Assembly: GCA_035264765.1 (NCBI GenBank)
Contig: DATFPQ010000262.1
Span: 1-24,823 of the forward strand
Reading direction: 5' to 3'
Source: DATFPQ01 sp035264765
GTDB taxonomy: Bacteria > Actinomycetota > Actinomycetes > Actinomycetales > Angustibacteraceae
DNA length: 24,823 nt
The translations under genes and the position numbers were made by a program. This document shows, piece after piece, positions 7,374 through 14,074 of this stretch; position 1 is the first letter of the stretch; each line of letters opens with the position of its first letter. The notes under the pieces were generated by a model that did not search any database, was not told where the DNA came from, and saw only the letters and a list, made by a program, of their open reading frames with translations.

Positions 7374-8398
7374 GCCATGCCCTGATCGCGCAGCTGCTCG
7401 GCCAGCCCGTAGAGGGCGCCGAGGTCGATGCCGGACGCGACCGCCGTCAGCTCGTAGACGGGGCGTCCGAGGGCCTCCACCTGCACGCGCTCTCGTTGCT
7501 CGAGGGCCAGCCGGGTGGCGTGCTCGGCCGCCTCGTCCAGCAGGCCCTTGACGACCGCGGGCGAGGGGGCGAGCCCGGCGGCCGCGAGCCCCTCCGTCAC
7601 CTCCTCGCCGTCCAGCCGGCCCTTCCCGGCGGCGCCCAGCCGTCGGGCGGCGAGCACCGGCTCACGAGCGAGGTTCACGACGATGCCGCCGATCGGCAGC
7701 CCGGACGCCGAGAGCTCCTCCACCGCGTCCGCCGTCTCCTGCACCGGCATCTCCTCGAGCAGCGTGACGAGGTGCACCACCGTCTGCGGCGAGCGCAGCA
7801 TCGACGTGATGGCGTCGGCCTGGTTGTGGATCGGCCCCATCCGGGCCAGCCCCGCCAGCTCCGTGTTCACGTTGAGGAACCGTCCGATCCGGCCGGTCGG
7901 CGGGGCGTCGAGCACCACCGCGTCGAACGTCGGGCGGCCCTTGCGGCGCCGGCGGACCGCCTCGTAGACCTTGCCGGTGAGTAGGACGTCACGCACACCG
8001 GGCGCGATGGTCGTCGCGAAGTCCACCGCGCCGACCTTCTCCAGCAGGCTGCCCGCGCGCCCCAGCTTGTAGTACATCTGCAGGTACTCCAGCAGCGCCG
8101 CTTTGGGCTCCACGGCCAGCCCGAGCACCTCACCGCCGTCCGCGGCCACCGCCAGCCGCTGCTCGTCGTAGGGCAGCTGGGGGACGTCGAACAGCTGGGC
8201 CAGCCCCTGGCGACCCTCGACCTCAACGAGGAGCACCCGGCGGCCACGACCCGCAAGCGCCAGCGCGAGGGCGGCCGCGACCGTCGTCTTGCCGGTGCCG
8301 CCCTTGCCGGTCACGACGTGCAGGCGCACGCCCTCCCAGTCTCTGTCGTGCTCCTCGGCTGCCGTCGCTGACGGTCGCCGGCCGGCCGGGGCGGACAT
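7370..8398 (-). CDS. Get3/ArsA-family ATPase, first paralogue (Rv3679-like)
   Basis: A 342-residue ATPase with Walker A GKGGTGKT (31-38), an E-x-E-G-R-QG switch-like segment (VEVEGRQGLAQLF) and a Walker B-like AVVLDAPPTGR. It is shorter than its partner and diverged from it, so the two are unlikely to be a recent duplication. There is no Shine-Dalgarno sequence before the ATG at 8398. Instead TAACCT lies with its last base 7 nt before the ATG, the same leaderless-type geometry seen at 9580, 11017 and 14075. The start is 9 bp after the hydrolase stop (8408), so it could also be read through from that gene. Substrate or client is unknown. Confidence 0.9.
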   Translation of the reverse strand: MSAPAGRRPSATAAEEHDRDWEGVRLHVVTGKGGTGKTTVAAALALALAGRGRRVLLVEVEGRQGLAQLFDVPQLPYDEQRLAVAADGGEVLGLAVEPKAALLEYLQMYYKLGRAGSLLEKVGAVDFATTIAPGVRDVLLTGKVYEAVRRRRKGRPTFDAVVLDAPPTGRIGRFLNVNTELAGLARMGPIHNQADAITSMLRSPQTVVHLVTLLEEMPVQETADAVEELSASGLPIGGIVVNLAREPVLAARRLGAAGKGRLDGEEVTEGLAAAGLAPSPAVVKGLLDEAAEHATRLALEQRERVQVEALGRPVYELTAVASGIDLGALYGLAEQLRDQGMA

Positions 8399-8407
8399 GG
8401 TTCGAGG

Positions 8408-9217
8408 TTAACCAGGCGATCCAGCAGCCGCTCGACGGACCGCCGCGAGCGTTTCGCGCCACGCAGGGGACAGCGGGTCGATCAGCCCGAAGTGGTCACC
8501 GCCGTCCACCAGGTGCAGCGATGCGCCCGTGGCGGCCGCGTAGGAGCGGGACAGCTCGGCGGGGACCACGTCGTCCGCGGTGCCGTGGAGGGCCTGCACC
8601 GGGACCGCCGGAGGAGGCAGCCGGGTCGGGTCGGCGGCCGCATACCGGTCCGGCACGTCGCTCGGCCCGCCGCCGAGCAGCGCCTCGACGGCGCTCGGGC
8701 CGGGTCCGGCGTCCAGCCGCAACCGGTACGCCGCGTCGAGGTCCAGCACGCCGCCGAGGCTCACCGCGCCCGTGACGTCCGCGACGTCGCGGGTCGCCAG
8801 CCACGCCACCAGGTGCCCGCCGGCCGAGTGGCCGAGCAGGACCGTGCTGCCGGTGTCGACGCCGACGTCCGCGCCGGCCGCGGCCTCGGCGACCAGGCCG
8901 GGCACCTCGTTCAGGGCGGCCTCGACGTCCTCGAAGGTGCCGGGCCAGCCCCCGCCGGGACGCCCGGTCCGCCGGTACTCGATCACGGCGACGGCGAAGC
9001 CCTCGGCCGCCAGTCCGGCCGCCTGCGGCCCGGTGTGCTGCCGGTCCGTGGCGGCGCGCCAGAAGCCTCCGTGCACCACCAGCACCAGGGGCGCCGGCCC
9101 GGCCCCGGCGCTCGTCGGCCAGCGGACGTCCACGACGTGTTCGGGCAGTGGGCCGTACCGAAGGGTGACCTCCGGCGCGGGGGCGGGGCGGCTGAGGACC
9201 TCGCGTGGGTCGTGCAT
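8408..9217 (-). CDS. Alpha/beta hydrolase (BD-FAE / arylformamidase-like esterase)
   Basis: A 269-residue serine hydrolase. HGGFW (49-53) is the oxyanion-hole motif of the esterase/lipase and kynurenine-formamidase group. GHSAGGH gives nucleophile Ser131, TADD gives Asp215 or Asp216, and GGDHFGLI gives His242. No signal peptide is seen, so it is probably cytoplasmic. The ATG at 9217 is chosen because AGGA lies 7 nt upstream and the family domain begins soon after. A frame reaching 9556 is open but its extra 113 residues are low-complexity and unlike the family. It is first in a minus-strand set with the two Get3-like ATPases. Its substrate cannot be told. Confidence 0.88.
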   Translation of the reverse strand: MHDPREVLSRPAPAPEVTLRYGPLPEHVVDVRWPTSAGAGPAPLVLVVHGGFWRAATDRQHTGPQAAGLAAEGFAVAVIEYRRTGRPGGGWPGTFEDVEAALNEVPGLVAEAAAGADVGVDTGSTVLLGHSAGGHLVAWLATRDVADVTGAVSLGGVLDLDAAYRLRLDAGPGPSAVEALLGGGPSDVPDRYAAADPTRLPPPAVPVQALHGTADDVVPAELSRSYAAATGASLHLVDGGDHFGLIDPLSPAWRETLAAVRRAAAGSPG

Positions 9218-9258
9218 GAGCCCATCCTGCCGCCTCGTGCGTCCTCGTCTCGTCCCGA

Positions 9259-9280
9259 TGGACCTTGTAGAACAGGTCCA
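9259..9280. other. Inverted repeat TGGACCT-N8-AGGTCCA
   Basis: Perfect 7-bp arms around the 8-nt spacer TGTAGAAC, 41 bp upstream of the hydrolase start codon. In RNA from the minus strand it would form a small leader hairpin; in DNA it could be an operator. Role unknown. Confidence 0.4.
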
Positions 9281-9410
9281 CCTCGGAAGCCACCGCCCTG
9301 ACGTGGTTGCAGCTGAAGGTCCCCCGACCGGCGAGAAACGGGTCGTGCCGTATGACAACAGCGCTACCGGGCGAGCTCCACCGGACGCCGCGACCGCGGG
9401 CTGCGCCGCG

Positions 9411-9424
9411 GTGACCGTTGTCAC
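9411..9424. promoter_or_regulatory. Crp-like binding site (second copy)
   Basis: GTGACCGTTGTCAC matches GTGA-N6-TCAC. It shares TTGTCACG and 12 of 14 core positions with the site before whiB4 (GTGATCCTTGTCAC). Its centre lies about 160 bp before the DUF4177 gene and about 200 bp before the hydrolase. Inferred from motif and position only. Confidence 0.55.
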
Positions 9425-9525
9425 GCCGGTAAGCAAGAGGCCGGGAGAACCAAGCCGACCCTTGCGCGCCATGACGACCCCCGGGATCCGAAGACCCCTA
9501 GGGGCCCAACTTCCCCCTGCCTCTT

Positions 9526-9547
9526 GTGTGGAAGGTGCTCTCCACAC
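9526..9547. promoter_or_regulatory. Inverted repeat GTGTGGA-N8-TCCACAC
   Basis: Perfect 7-bp arms ending 20 bp before the TAGGCT -10-like hexamer, so it covers the -35 position of the DUF4177-ridA promoter. This placement suits an operator for an activator or repressor not identified here. Confidence 0.45.
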
Positions 9548-9579
9548 GGTCGACACTCGCGGGGGGATAGGCTCCGGCC

Positions 9580-9729
9580 ATGGCGAAGTGGGAGTACGCG
9601 ACCGTGCCGCTCATCGTGCACGCGACCAAGCAGATCCTCGACCAGTGGGGTGAGGACGGCTGGGAGCTGGTGCAGGTCGTGACCGGTGACGGCGGCAACC
9701 TCGTCGCCTACCTCAAGCGCGAGAAGTGA
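9580..9729 (+). CDS. DUF4177-family small protein (Rv3678A-like)
   Basis: A 49-residue protein beginning MAKWEYATVPLIVHATKQI and ending with NLVAYLKREK. It contains the DQWGEDGWELVQV motif typical of DUF4177 proteins found before ridA in actinobacteria. The biochemical function is unknown. No Shine-Dalgarno sequence is present; the TAGGCT hexamer ends 7 nt before the ATG, so the mRNA probably starts at the initiation codon. The TGA overlaps the GTG of ridA (GTGA), implying coupled translation. Confidence 0.9.
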   Translation: MAKWEYATVPLIVHATKQILDQWGEDGWELVQVVTGDGGNLVAYLKREK

Positions 9730-10205
9730 GCCGCGTGGGGACCGTCGAGCAGCGGCTGACCGACCTCGGCCTCCGGGTTCCGGACGTCGCGCCGCCGGTC
9801 GCGGCCTACGTCCCCGCGGTCCGCGAGGGCGACCTGGTCTGGACGTCGGGCCAGCTGCCGATGGTGGGCGGAGCGCTCGTGGCCACCGGCAAGGTGGGCG
9901 ACGGCGAGGGCCAGGTCGCGGCCGACCAGGCCAAGGAGCTGGCCCGCATCTGCGCCCTGAACGCGCTGGCCGCGGTGAAGTCGGTCGTCGGCGACCTGGA
10001 CACGGTGCAGCGAGTGGTGAAGGTCGTCGGGTTCGTCGCGAGCGATCCGTCCTTCACCGGTCAGCCGGGCGTCGTGAACGGCGCGAGTGAGCTGCTCGGG
10101 CAGGTCTTCGGTGACGCGGGAGTCCACGCCCGCAGCGCGGTCGGCGTGGCGGTGCTGCCGCTGGACGCGCCGGTCGAGGTCGAGATCACGGTTCGCGTCG
10201 GCTGA
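9726..10205 (+). CDS. RidA/YjgF-family protein (Rv3678c-like)
   Basis: A 159-residue member of the YjgF/YER057c/UK114 family, trimeric proteins. The best-studied members hydrolyse reactive enamine/imine intermediates of PLP enzymes. Family features are LVWTSGQLPM (about 38-47), the helix with RICALNALAAVKSVVGDLDTV, and HARSAVGVAVLPLDAPVEVEI near the end with the conserved Arg before Ser-Ala-Val-Gly. The GTG at 9726 overlaps the DUF4177 stop; a second GTG at 9735 is possible. The 3' end overlaps the convergent MerR gene by 20 bp. This longer subgroup may not share RidA's activity. Confidence 0.9.
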   Translation: MSRVGTVEQRLTDLGLRVPDVAPPVAAYVPAVREGDLVWTSGQLPMVGGALVATGKVGDGEGQVAADQAKELARICALNALAAVKSVVGDLDTVQRVVKVVGFVASDPSFTGQPGVVNGASELLGQVFGDAGVHARSAVGVAVLPLDAPVEVEITVRVG

Positions 10206-10983
10206 GCTGCGACTCCAGCGCCAGCCGGAACGCGGTCGTCGTCAGCTCCAGGGCCACCGCGGTGGTCGCCGCGTCGGGCTGCTGGCCGGGGTCGGCCTCC
10301 TCCAGGTCGCCGGCGTCGGTGGCCGTCCTCGCCGCCGCACCGGCGTCGGAGTCGGTGCCGCCGGTCTGAGCGGTTTCCTGTGAGGCGGTTTCGCGGCTTC
10401 CCGTTTCGCGCGGACCAGCGTCGCGCGGACCAGCATCGCGGGGAACCGACGGGCGCCGCGGTGCCTGCAGCATCCGGCGCAACCGGACCAGCGCCGCCGA
10501 GGCGGCCTGCGCACCCGCCAGGCACAGCCGGCTGACCTCCATCACCGGCACACCGTGGGCCACGAGCTGGTTCGCGAGCGCGAGCAGTGCTGGATCGGCT
10601 TCCACCCCGCGCTCGGTGCGGCGGGCCACGCCGTGCTCGACGAGGGTGTTCAACAGGTCGGGGTCGCCGACGCTGAGCTCCTCGACCACCGCCGTGGCCA
10701 ACGGCACGGGCGGGCCACCGGGCAGCTCCTGGCGGATCAGCCGGGCCAGCTCATGCTGTGCCAGCCCGCGCTCCAGCAGCTGGGCGACCACGGAGAGGCT
10801 GAGGCCACGCCCAGTGAGTGCCTGAACCAGGCGCAGCTGGGCGAGGTGGTCGAAGCCGTAGTACCCAACCCGGCCACGCAGGCGCGGGGGTGGGATCAGC
10901 CCCCGGGAGCGGTACGCCCTGATGTTCCGCTCCGTCATGCCAACCGCGGCCGCCAGCTCGGCGAGCGTGTAATCCCGACGCAT
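10186..10983 (-). CDS. MerR-family transcriptional regulator
   Basis: A 265-residue regulator. The N-terminal MerR winged helix is clear: YTLAELAAAVGMTERNIRAY (5-24), RSRGLIPPPR (25-34), GYYGFDHLAQLRLV (40-53), then the LTGRGLSLSVVAQLL helix. The middle (about 80-185) is an alpha-helical effector or dimer region with no recognised ligand residues. The last third is low-complexity, with five imperfect pentapeptide repeats (RDAGP, RDAGP, RETGS, RETAS, QETAQ), then a hydrophilic stretch. The ATG at 10983 is chosen because AGGGGG lies 6 nt upstream; a start at 11058 lacks support. Only 33 bp separate it from the divergent Nudix start, so it may regulate that Nudix/MBL pair as well as itself. Confidence 0.88.
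   Translation of the reverse strand: MRRDYTLAELAAAVGMTERNIRAYRSRGLIPPPRLRGRVGYYGFDHLAQLRLVQALTGRGLSLSVVAQLLERGLAQHELARLIRQELPGGPPVPLATAVVEELSVGDPDLLNTLVEHGVARRTERGVEADPALLALANQLVAHGVPVMEVSRLCLAGAQAASAALVRLRRMLQAPRRPSVPRDAGPRDAGPRETGSRETASQETAQTGGTDSDAGAAARTATDAGDLEEADPGQQPDAATTAVALELTTTAFRLALESQLSRREP
10366..10440 (-). repeat. Five 15-bp tandem repeats within the MerR gene
   Basis: In-frame 15-bp units encode RDAGP, RDAGP, RETGS, RETAS and QETAQ. The first two are almost identical at DNA level (CGCGAYGCTGGTCCG). The array lies in the disordered C-terminal tail and could vary in copy number without shifting the frame. Confidence 0.7.
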
Positions 10984-11016
10984 CGGATCCCCCTGCTCCA
11001 CCCCTACGATCGCGGG

Positions 11017-11925
11017 ATGCTGCGCGACTTCCCCCTCGCGGCCCGCGTCGCGGTTCACGCTACGACGTTTCTGACGGCATCGGGGGACAAAAGGGACAGC
11101 TCGTTGCAGAGGAAAGCTTCACCCGTCGTCCCGCGCGCCGCGTCCACCGTTGCCCTGCTCCGGGACGGCGCGCGAGGGCCGGAGGCATTCCTGCTGCGGC
11201 GGGCGGCGTCGATGGCCTTCGCCGCCCGGATGCACGTGTTTCCAGGCGGCGGCCTGGACCGCCGGGACGGCGAGGCAGAAGTCCCCTGGGCGGGGCCCGA
11301 CCTCGGCTGGTGGGCGAACGCGATGGTGGTGGAGCAGGACGAGGCGGCCGGGTTGGTGTGTGCGGCCGTTCGTGAGCTGTTCGAGGAGAGCGGCGTGCTG
11401 CTCGCCGGTGCTGACGCGGCAACTGTTGTTGCGGATGTGACCGATCCGTCATGGGAGAGTAACCGTCAGGCGCTCCTCGACCGGGGTGTGGCACTGTCGC
11501 AGCTGCTGCGCCGGCGGGGCCTCGTTCTGCGGTCGGACCTGTTGCGGCCGTGGGCGCACTGGTGCACACCGATCTTCGAGCCGCGCCGTTACGACACCTG
11601 GTTCTTCGTGGCGGCGCTGCCGTCGGGGCAGCGGGCACGGCACGTCGGCGGTGAGGCTGACCAGGCCGAGTGGGTTCCCGCGACCATGGCGCTCGAGGCG
11701 GCGGCGCGGGGAGAGGTCGCGCTGATGCCGCCGACCCAGGTCACGCTGGAGGAGGTGGCCGCGCACCCGGACGTGGCATCGGTGCTGGCGACCCCGCGCC
11801 GGGTGGGCCGGGTGGTGCCGTGGCTGACCCGGCTCCCCGACGACGGCGTGGCGATCCGCGTCGACCTCGACGGCCGGGGCGGCGGGCGGCCGGGTCCGGC
11901 GTCCGGACTGGAGCTGCCGTCGTGA
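11017..11925 (+). CDS. Nudix hydrolase, NUDT19-like (split Nudix box)
   Basis: A 302-residue protein. HVFPGGGLD is followed, after an insertion of about 40 residues, by AAVRELFEESGVLL, the REUxEExGU half of the Nudix box. This split box is typical of NUDT19-like enzymes, some of which hydrolyse CoA derivatives. WAHWCTPIFEPRRYDTWFFVAALP is also family-like. The start is not certain: the ATG at 11017 has TACGAT with its last base 7 nt upstream (leaderless type, as at 9580 and 14075). A TTG at 11104 with upstream GGGA would give 273 residues and remove a non-conserved leader. The TGA overlaps the GTG of the following MBL gene. It is divergent from the MerR gene. Confidence 0.85.
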   Translation: MLRDFPLAARVAVHATTFLTASGDKRDSSLQRKASPVVPRAASTVALLRDGARGPEAFLLRRAASMAFAARMHVFPGGGLDRRDGEAEVPWAGPDLGWWANAMVVEQDEAAGLVCAAVRELFEESGVLLAGADAATVVADVTDPSWESNRQALLDRGVALSQLLRRRGLVLRSDLLRPWAHWCTPIFEPRRYDTWFFVAALPSGQRARHVGGEADQAEWVPATMALEAAARGEVALMPPTQVTLEEVAAHPDVASVLATPRRVGRVVPWLTRLPDDGVAIRVDLDGRGGGRPGPASGLELPS

Positions 11926-12719
11926 CCGGCACCACGCGTCCCTGGGGCGGGGGCGCGGTCACGGCGCGCGCGCAATGCGTCCTGGCGCCCAACCCGTCGC
12001 CCATGACCCTGGAAGGCACCAACACCTGGGTGCTGCTCGAGCCCGGCGGGGAGCAGGCGGTGGTGGTCGACCCGGGGCCTCTGGACGAGGGGCACCTGCG
12101 CAGGGTCCTCGACGTCGTCCGCCAGCACGGGGCCAGGGTGAGCGCCACGCTGCTGACGCACGGCCACCTCGACCACAGCGAGGGTGCGGCCAGGTTCGCC
12201 ACGCTGTCCGGCTCGCCGGTAAGGGCCCTCGACCCGGCGCTGCGGCTCGGGGAGGAGGGGCTTGCGGAGGGGGACGTCGTCCGGGCGGGCGGCCTCGTGC
12301 TCGAGGTCGTGGCCACGCCGGGTCACACGGCGGACTCGCTGTCCTTCCTGCTGCCCGCTGACGCCGCGGTGCTCACCGGCGACACGGTGCTCGGACGTGG
12401 GACGGCCGTGGTGGCGCACCCGGACGGCCGGCTCGAGGACTACCTGGCGTCCCTCGAGCGGCTGCGGTCGCTGACGGCGTCGGGCGCGGCGACGAGCGTG
12501 CTCCCCGGACACGGACCCGCCCTCCGGAACGCGGTCGCGGTGCTGGAGGGCTACCTGGCCCATCGCCGTGAGCGCCTGGAGCAGGTGCGCGCGGCGTTGG
12601 CAGCCGGAGCCCGTACGCCGCGTGAGGTGGTGGAGCGGGTCTACGCCGACGTCGACCGCGCGCTGTGGCCGGCGGCGGAGCAGTCCGTCCGCGCGCAGCT
12701 GGAGTACCTCGCGGGCTGA
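11922..12719 (+). CDS. Metallo-beta-lactamase-fold hydrolase (LACTB2-like, Rv3677c-like)
   Basis: A 265-residue MBL-fold enzyme. Metal ligands: THGHLDH (His80, His82, Asp84, His85), TPGHT (His135), TGDT (Asp154) and PGHG (His197). The early NPSPMTLEGTNTWVL strand matches the LACTB2 group. A C-terminal helical/winged part (about 205-260, AHRRERLEQVRAALA and TPREVVERVY) resembles the LACTB2-type winged helix. LACTB2 is an endoribonuclease, but members of this group vary and the substrate is unknown. GTG start overlapping the Nudix stop (GTGA), so the pair is coupled. Confidence 0.9.
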   Translation: MTGTTRPWGGGAVTARAQCVLAPNPSPMTLEGTNTWVLLEPGGEQAVVVDPGPLDEGHLRRVLDVVRQHGARVSATLLTHGHLDHSEGAARFATLSGSPVRALDPALRLGEEGLAEGDVVRAGGLVLEVVATPGHTADSLSFLLPADAAVLTGDTVLGRGTAVVAHPDGRLEDYLASLERLRSLTASGAATSVLPGHGPALRNAVAVLEGYLAHRRERLEQVRAALAAGARTPREVVERVYADVDRALWPAAEQSVRAQLEYLAG

Positions 12720-12728
12720 ACGGCCCGC

Positions 12729-12815
12729 GTGGGCGTCGTTACTGCAACTGCCGACTGTCGCGGGGTTACCCAGCTACAAACCTATCGGTGCGGGGTGACC
12801 CCGCGACATTCAAGG
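12729..12815. repeat. Intergenic element copy A (paired with 16699-16785), ends in GC hairpin
   Basis: An 87-bp stretch in the gap between the convergent MBL and crp genes. It aligns without any gap to 16699-16785 at about 57 of 87 positions. Conservation is concentrated at the ends: GTGGGCGYCGTTACT at the left and GCGGGGTGACCCCGCG at the right. The right end forms a GCGGGG-tga-CCCCGC stem (12790-12804) that can terminate transcription from both sides. Possibly a terminator-type or REP-like family. Confidence 0.6.
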
Positions 12816-12825
12816 CCCGCGCCGC

Positions 12826-13503
12826 TCAGCGCGCGCGGCGCCGCAGCCGCTCCACGTCCAGCAGCACCACCGCGCGGGCCCCGAGGCGCAGCCAGCCGCG
12901 GCCGGCAAAGTCGGCCAGGGCCTTGTTGACGGTCTCGCGCGAGGCGCCCACCAGCTGGGCGAGCTCCTCCTGAGTCAGCTCGTGCGCCACGAGCACGCCG
13001 TCGTCGGAAGGACGCCCGAACCGTGTGGACAGGTCCAGCAGGGCCTTGGCCACCCGGCCGGGGACGTCCGAGAACACCAGGTCGGCGAGCGCCTCGTTCG
13101 TGCGGCGCAGCCGGCGCGCCAGCGCGTGCAGGAGGGTCTGGGCCACCTCGGGGTTGCGCAGCAGGAACGGCTGCAGGTCGTCGTGCCCCAGCCCGATCAG
13201 CCGGCTCTCGCCGACCGAGGTGGCGGTGGCGGTCCGGGGGCCGGGGTCGAACAGGCTGAGCTCGCCGAACATCTCGCCCGGTCCCAGGATCGCGAGCAGG
13301 TTCTCGCGGCCGTCCCCGCTGGTTCGGCCGAGCTTGATCTTGCCCTCGAGGATGACGTAGAGCCGGTCGCCCCGGTCGCCCTCGGCGAACAGCACCTCGC
13401 TCCGGCCGAGGCGGACCTCGGTCATCGTGCTCCGCAGGGACGCCGCGGCCTCGTCGTCCAGGGCTGTGAACAGGGGAGCCCTGCGCACGATGTCGTCGTC
13501 CAC
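12826..13503 (-). CDS. crp: Crp/Fnr-family cAMP-responsive regulator
   Basis: A 225-residue regulator closely resembling M. tuberculosis Crp (Rv3676, about 224 residues). The cyclic-nucleotide domain has FAEGDRGDRLYVILEGKIK (39-57) and the phosphate-binding cassette FGELSLFDPGPRTATA with Glu81, Ser83, Arg90 and Thr91. A dimer helix with ARRLRRTNEALADLVFSDVPGR leads to the helix-turn-helix LTQEELAQLVGASRETVNKAL (176-196). The GTG at 13503 has GGAGGAG 5 nt upstream and gives the expected length; an ATG at 13536 has no such support. Likely sites are GTGA-N6-TCAC, found at 5623 and 9411 in this window. It lies 99 bp downstream of the coiled-coil gene on the same strand. Confidence 0.95.
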   Translation of the reverse strand: MDDDIVRRAPLFTALDDEAAASLRSTMTEVRLGRSEVLFAEGDRGDRLYVILEGKIKLGRTSGDGRENLLAILGPGEMFGELSLFDPGPRTATATSVGESRLIGLGHDDLQPFLLRNPEVAQTLLHALARRLRRTNEALADLVFSDVPGRVAKALLDLSTRFGRPSDDGVLVAHELTQEELAQLVGASRETVNKALADFAGRGWLRLGARAVVLLDVERLRRRAR

Positions 13504-13602
13504 GAGCTCTCCTCCATGAAGCGGCACGGGCTGCACCTCCCCCCTGGTCGGGAAGGAGTCTGCCCTACGCCTGCGCCCGGCGAGAACCGGGAACGGGTCC
13601 GA

Positions 13603-13971
13603 TCACATGGGGTCGGGCTCGGGGATGGTGGCGGGGAGGCAGCGCGCGGGGTCCTCGGTGTACCGCGCGACCAGCTCGCGGGTCGCGTCGTCCAGCCGCT
13701 GTTGGCCCATCGCGACGGACGCCGCGAGGGTGCGGGCGGAGGCCCCGAGTTGCAGCAGCGTCGCGGGGGTCAGGGCCGGAGTGTGGCCGGCGAGCGCGGC
13801 GCGCACGTCCTCGGGGAGATCGTCGGCGCCGGCGACGAGGCCGACGAGGCGCGCCACCTCCAGGTCGCAGCGGGCCACGACGAGCCGGCGCAGCCAGGCC
13901 AGCCGCGCCACCTCTTCGGACAGGCGGTGGCGCTCGGCCCGCAGGCCGTCCAGCGGCACGTCGTTCAGCAT
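13603..13971 (-). CDS. Small coiled-coil hypothetical protein, RsiG-like features
   Basis: A 122-residue protein made of two long helices with a Pro/Gly-rich link. Helix 1 (7-42) reads LDGLRAERHRLSEEVARLAW then LRRLVVARCDLEVARL. Helix 2 (about 80-104) ends QQRLDDATRELVARYTEDP. The layout and the R-x(7)-D and Q-x3-D spacings recall RsiG, the c-di-GMP-binding anti-sigma factor of Streptomyces. However, the full E-x3-S-x2-R-x3-Q-x3-D motif is not intact in either helix, so ligand binding is doubtful. Cytoplasmic, no signal or membrane segment. Start ATG 13971 or GTG 13977; neither has a Shine-Dalgarno sequence. It lies upstream of crp on the same strand and divergent from nth. Function unknown. 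Confidence 0.75.
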   Translation of the reverse strand: MLNDVPLDGLRAERHRLSEEVARLAWLRRLVVARCDLEVARLVGLVAGADDLPEDVRAALAGHTPALTPATLLQLGASARTLAASVAMGQQRLDDATRELVARYTEDPARCLPATIPEPDPM

Positions 13972-14074
13972 GTTCACAGGGAAGGTTTCGGTGCCGGTCA
14001 GGGTGTCTTGAGGTCGGCACGGTGGCGCTCACCCGACCGGGCCAGCACCCGGCGTGGCGCCGTACGCTGGCGGC

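Larger units (their letters stand above)
9218..9579. promoter_or_regulatory. Divergent control region between the hydrolase and DUF4177-ridA genes
   Basis: This 362-bp stretch has no supportable gene. It holds three ordered elements listed separately: a 7-bp-arm hairpin at 9259-9280, a Crp-like site at 9411-9424 and an inverted repeat at 9526-9547. A -10-like TAGGCT (9568-9573) directs leaderless expression of the DUF4177 gene. Nothing else stands out. Confidence 0.6.

Noticed and set aside
6186..8398. Arsenic-resistance operon
   Set aside because: The ATPases belong to the ArsA/Get3 family, but there is no arsenite pump, reductase or ArsR gene nearby and no obvious arsenite-binding cysteine cluster.
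9218..9556. N-terminal extension of the alpha/beta hydrolase to 9556
   Set aside because: The extra 113 residues are unlike the family, and AGGA before the ATG at 9217 supports the shorter start. The region instead holds ordered regulatory repeats.
11922..12719. Beta-lactamase (antibiotic resistance)
   Set aside because: The HxHxDH ligands and early NPSPMTLEGTNTWVL segment match LACTB2-like housekeeping hydrolases, not class B beta-lactamases, and there is no signal peptide.
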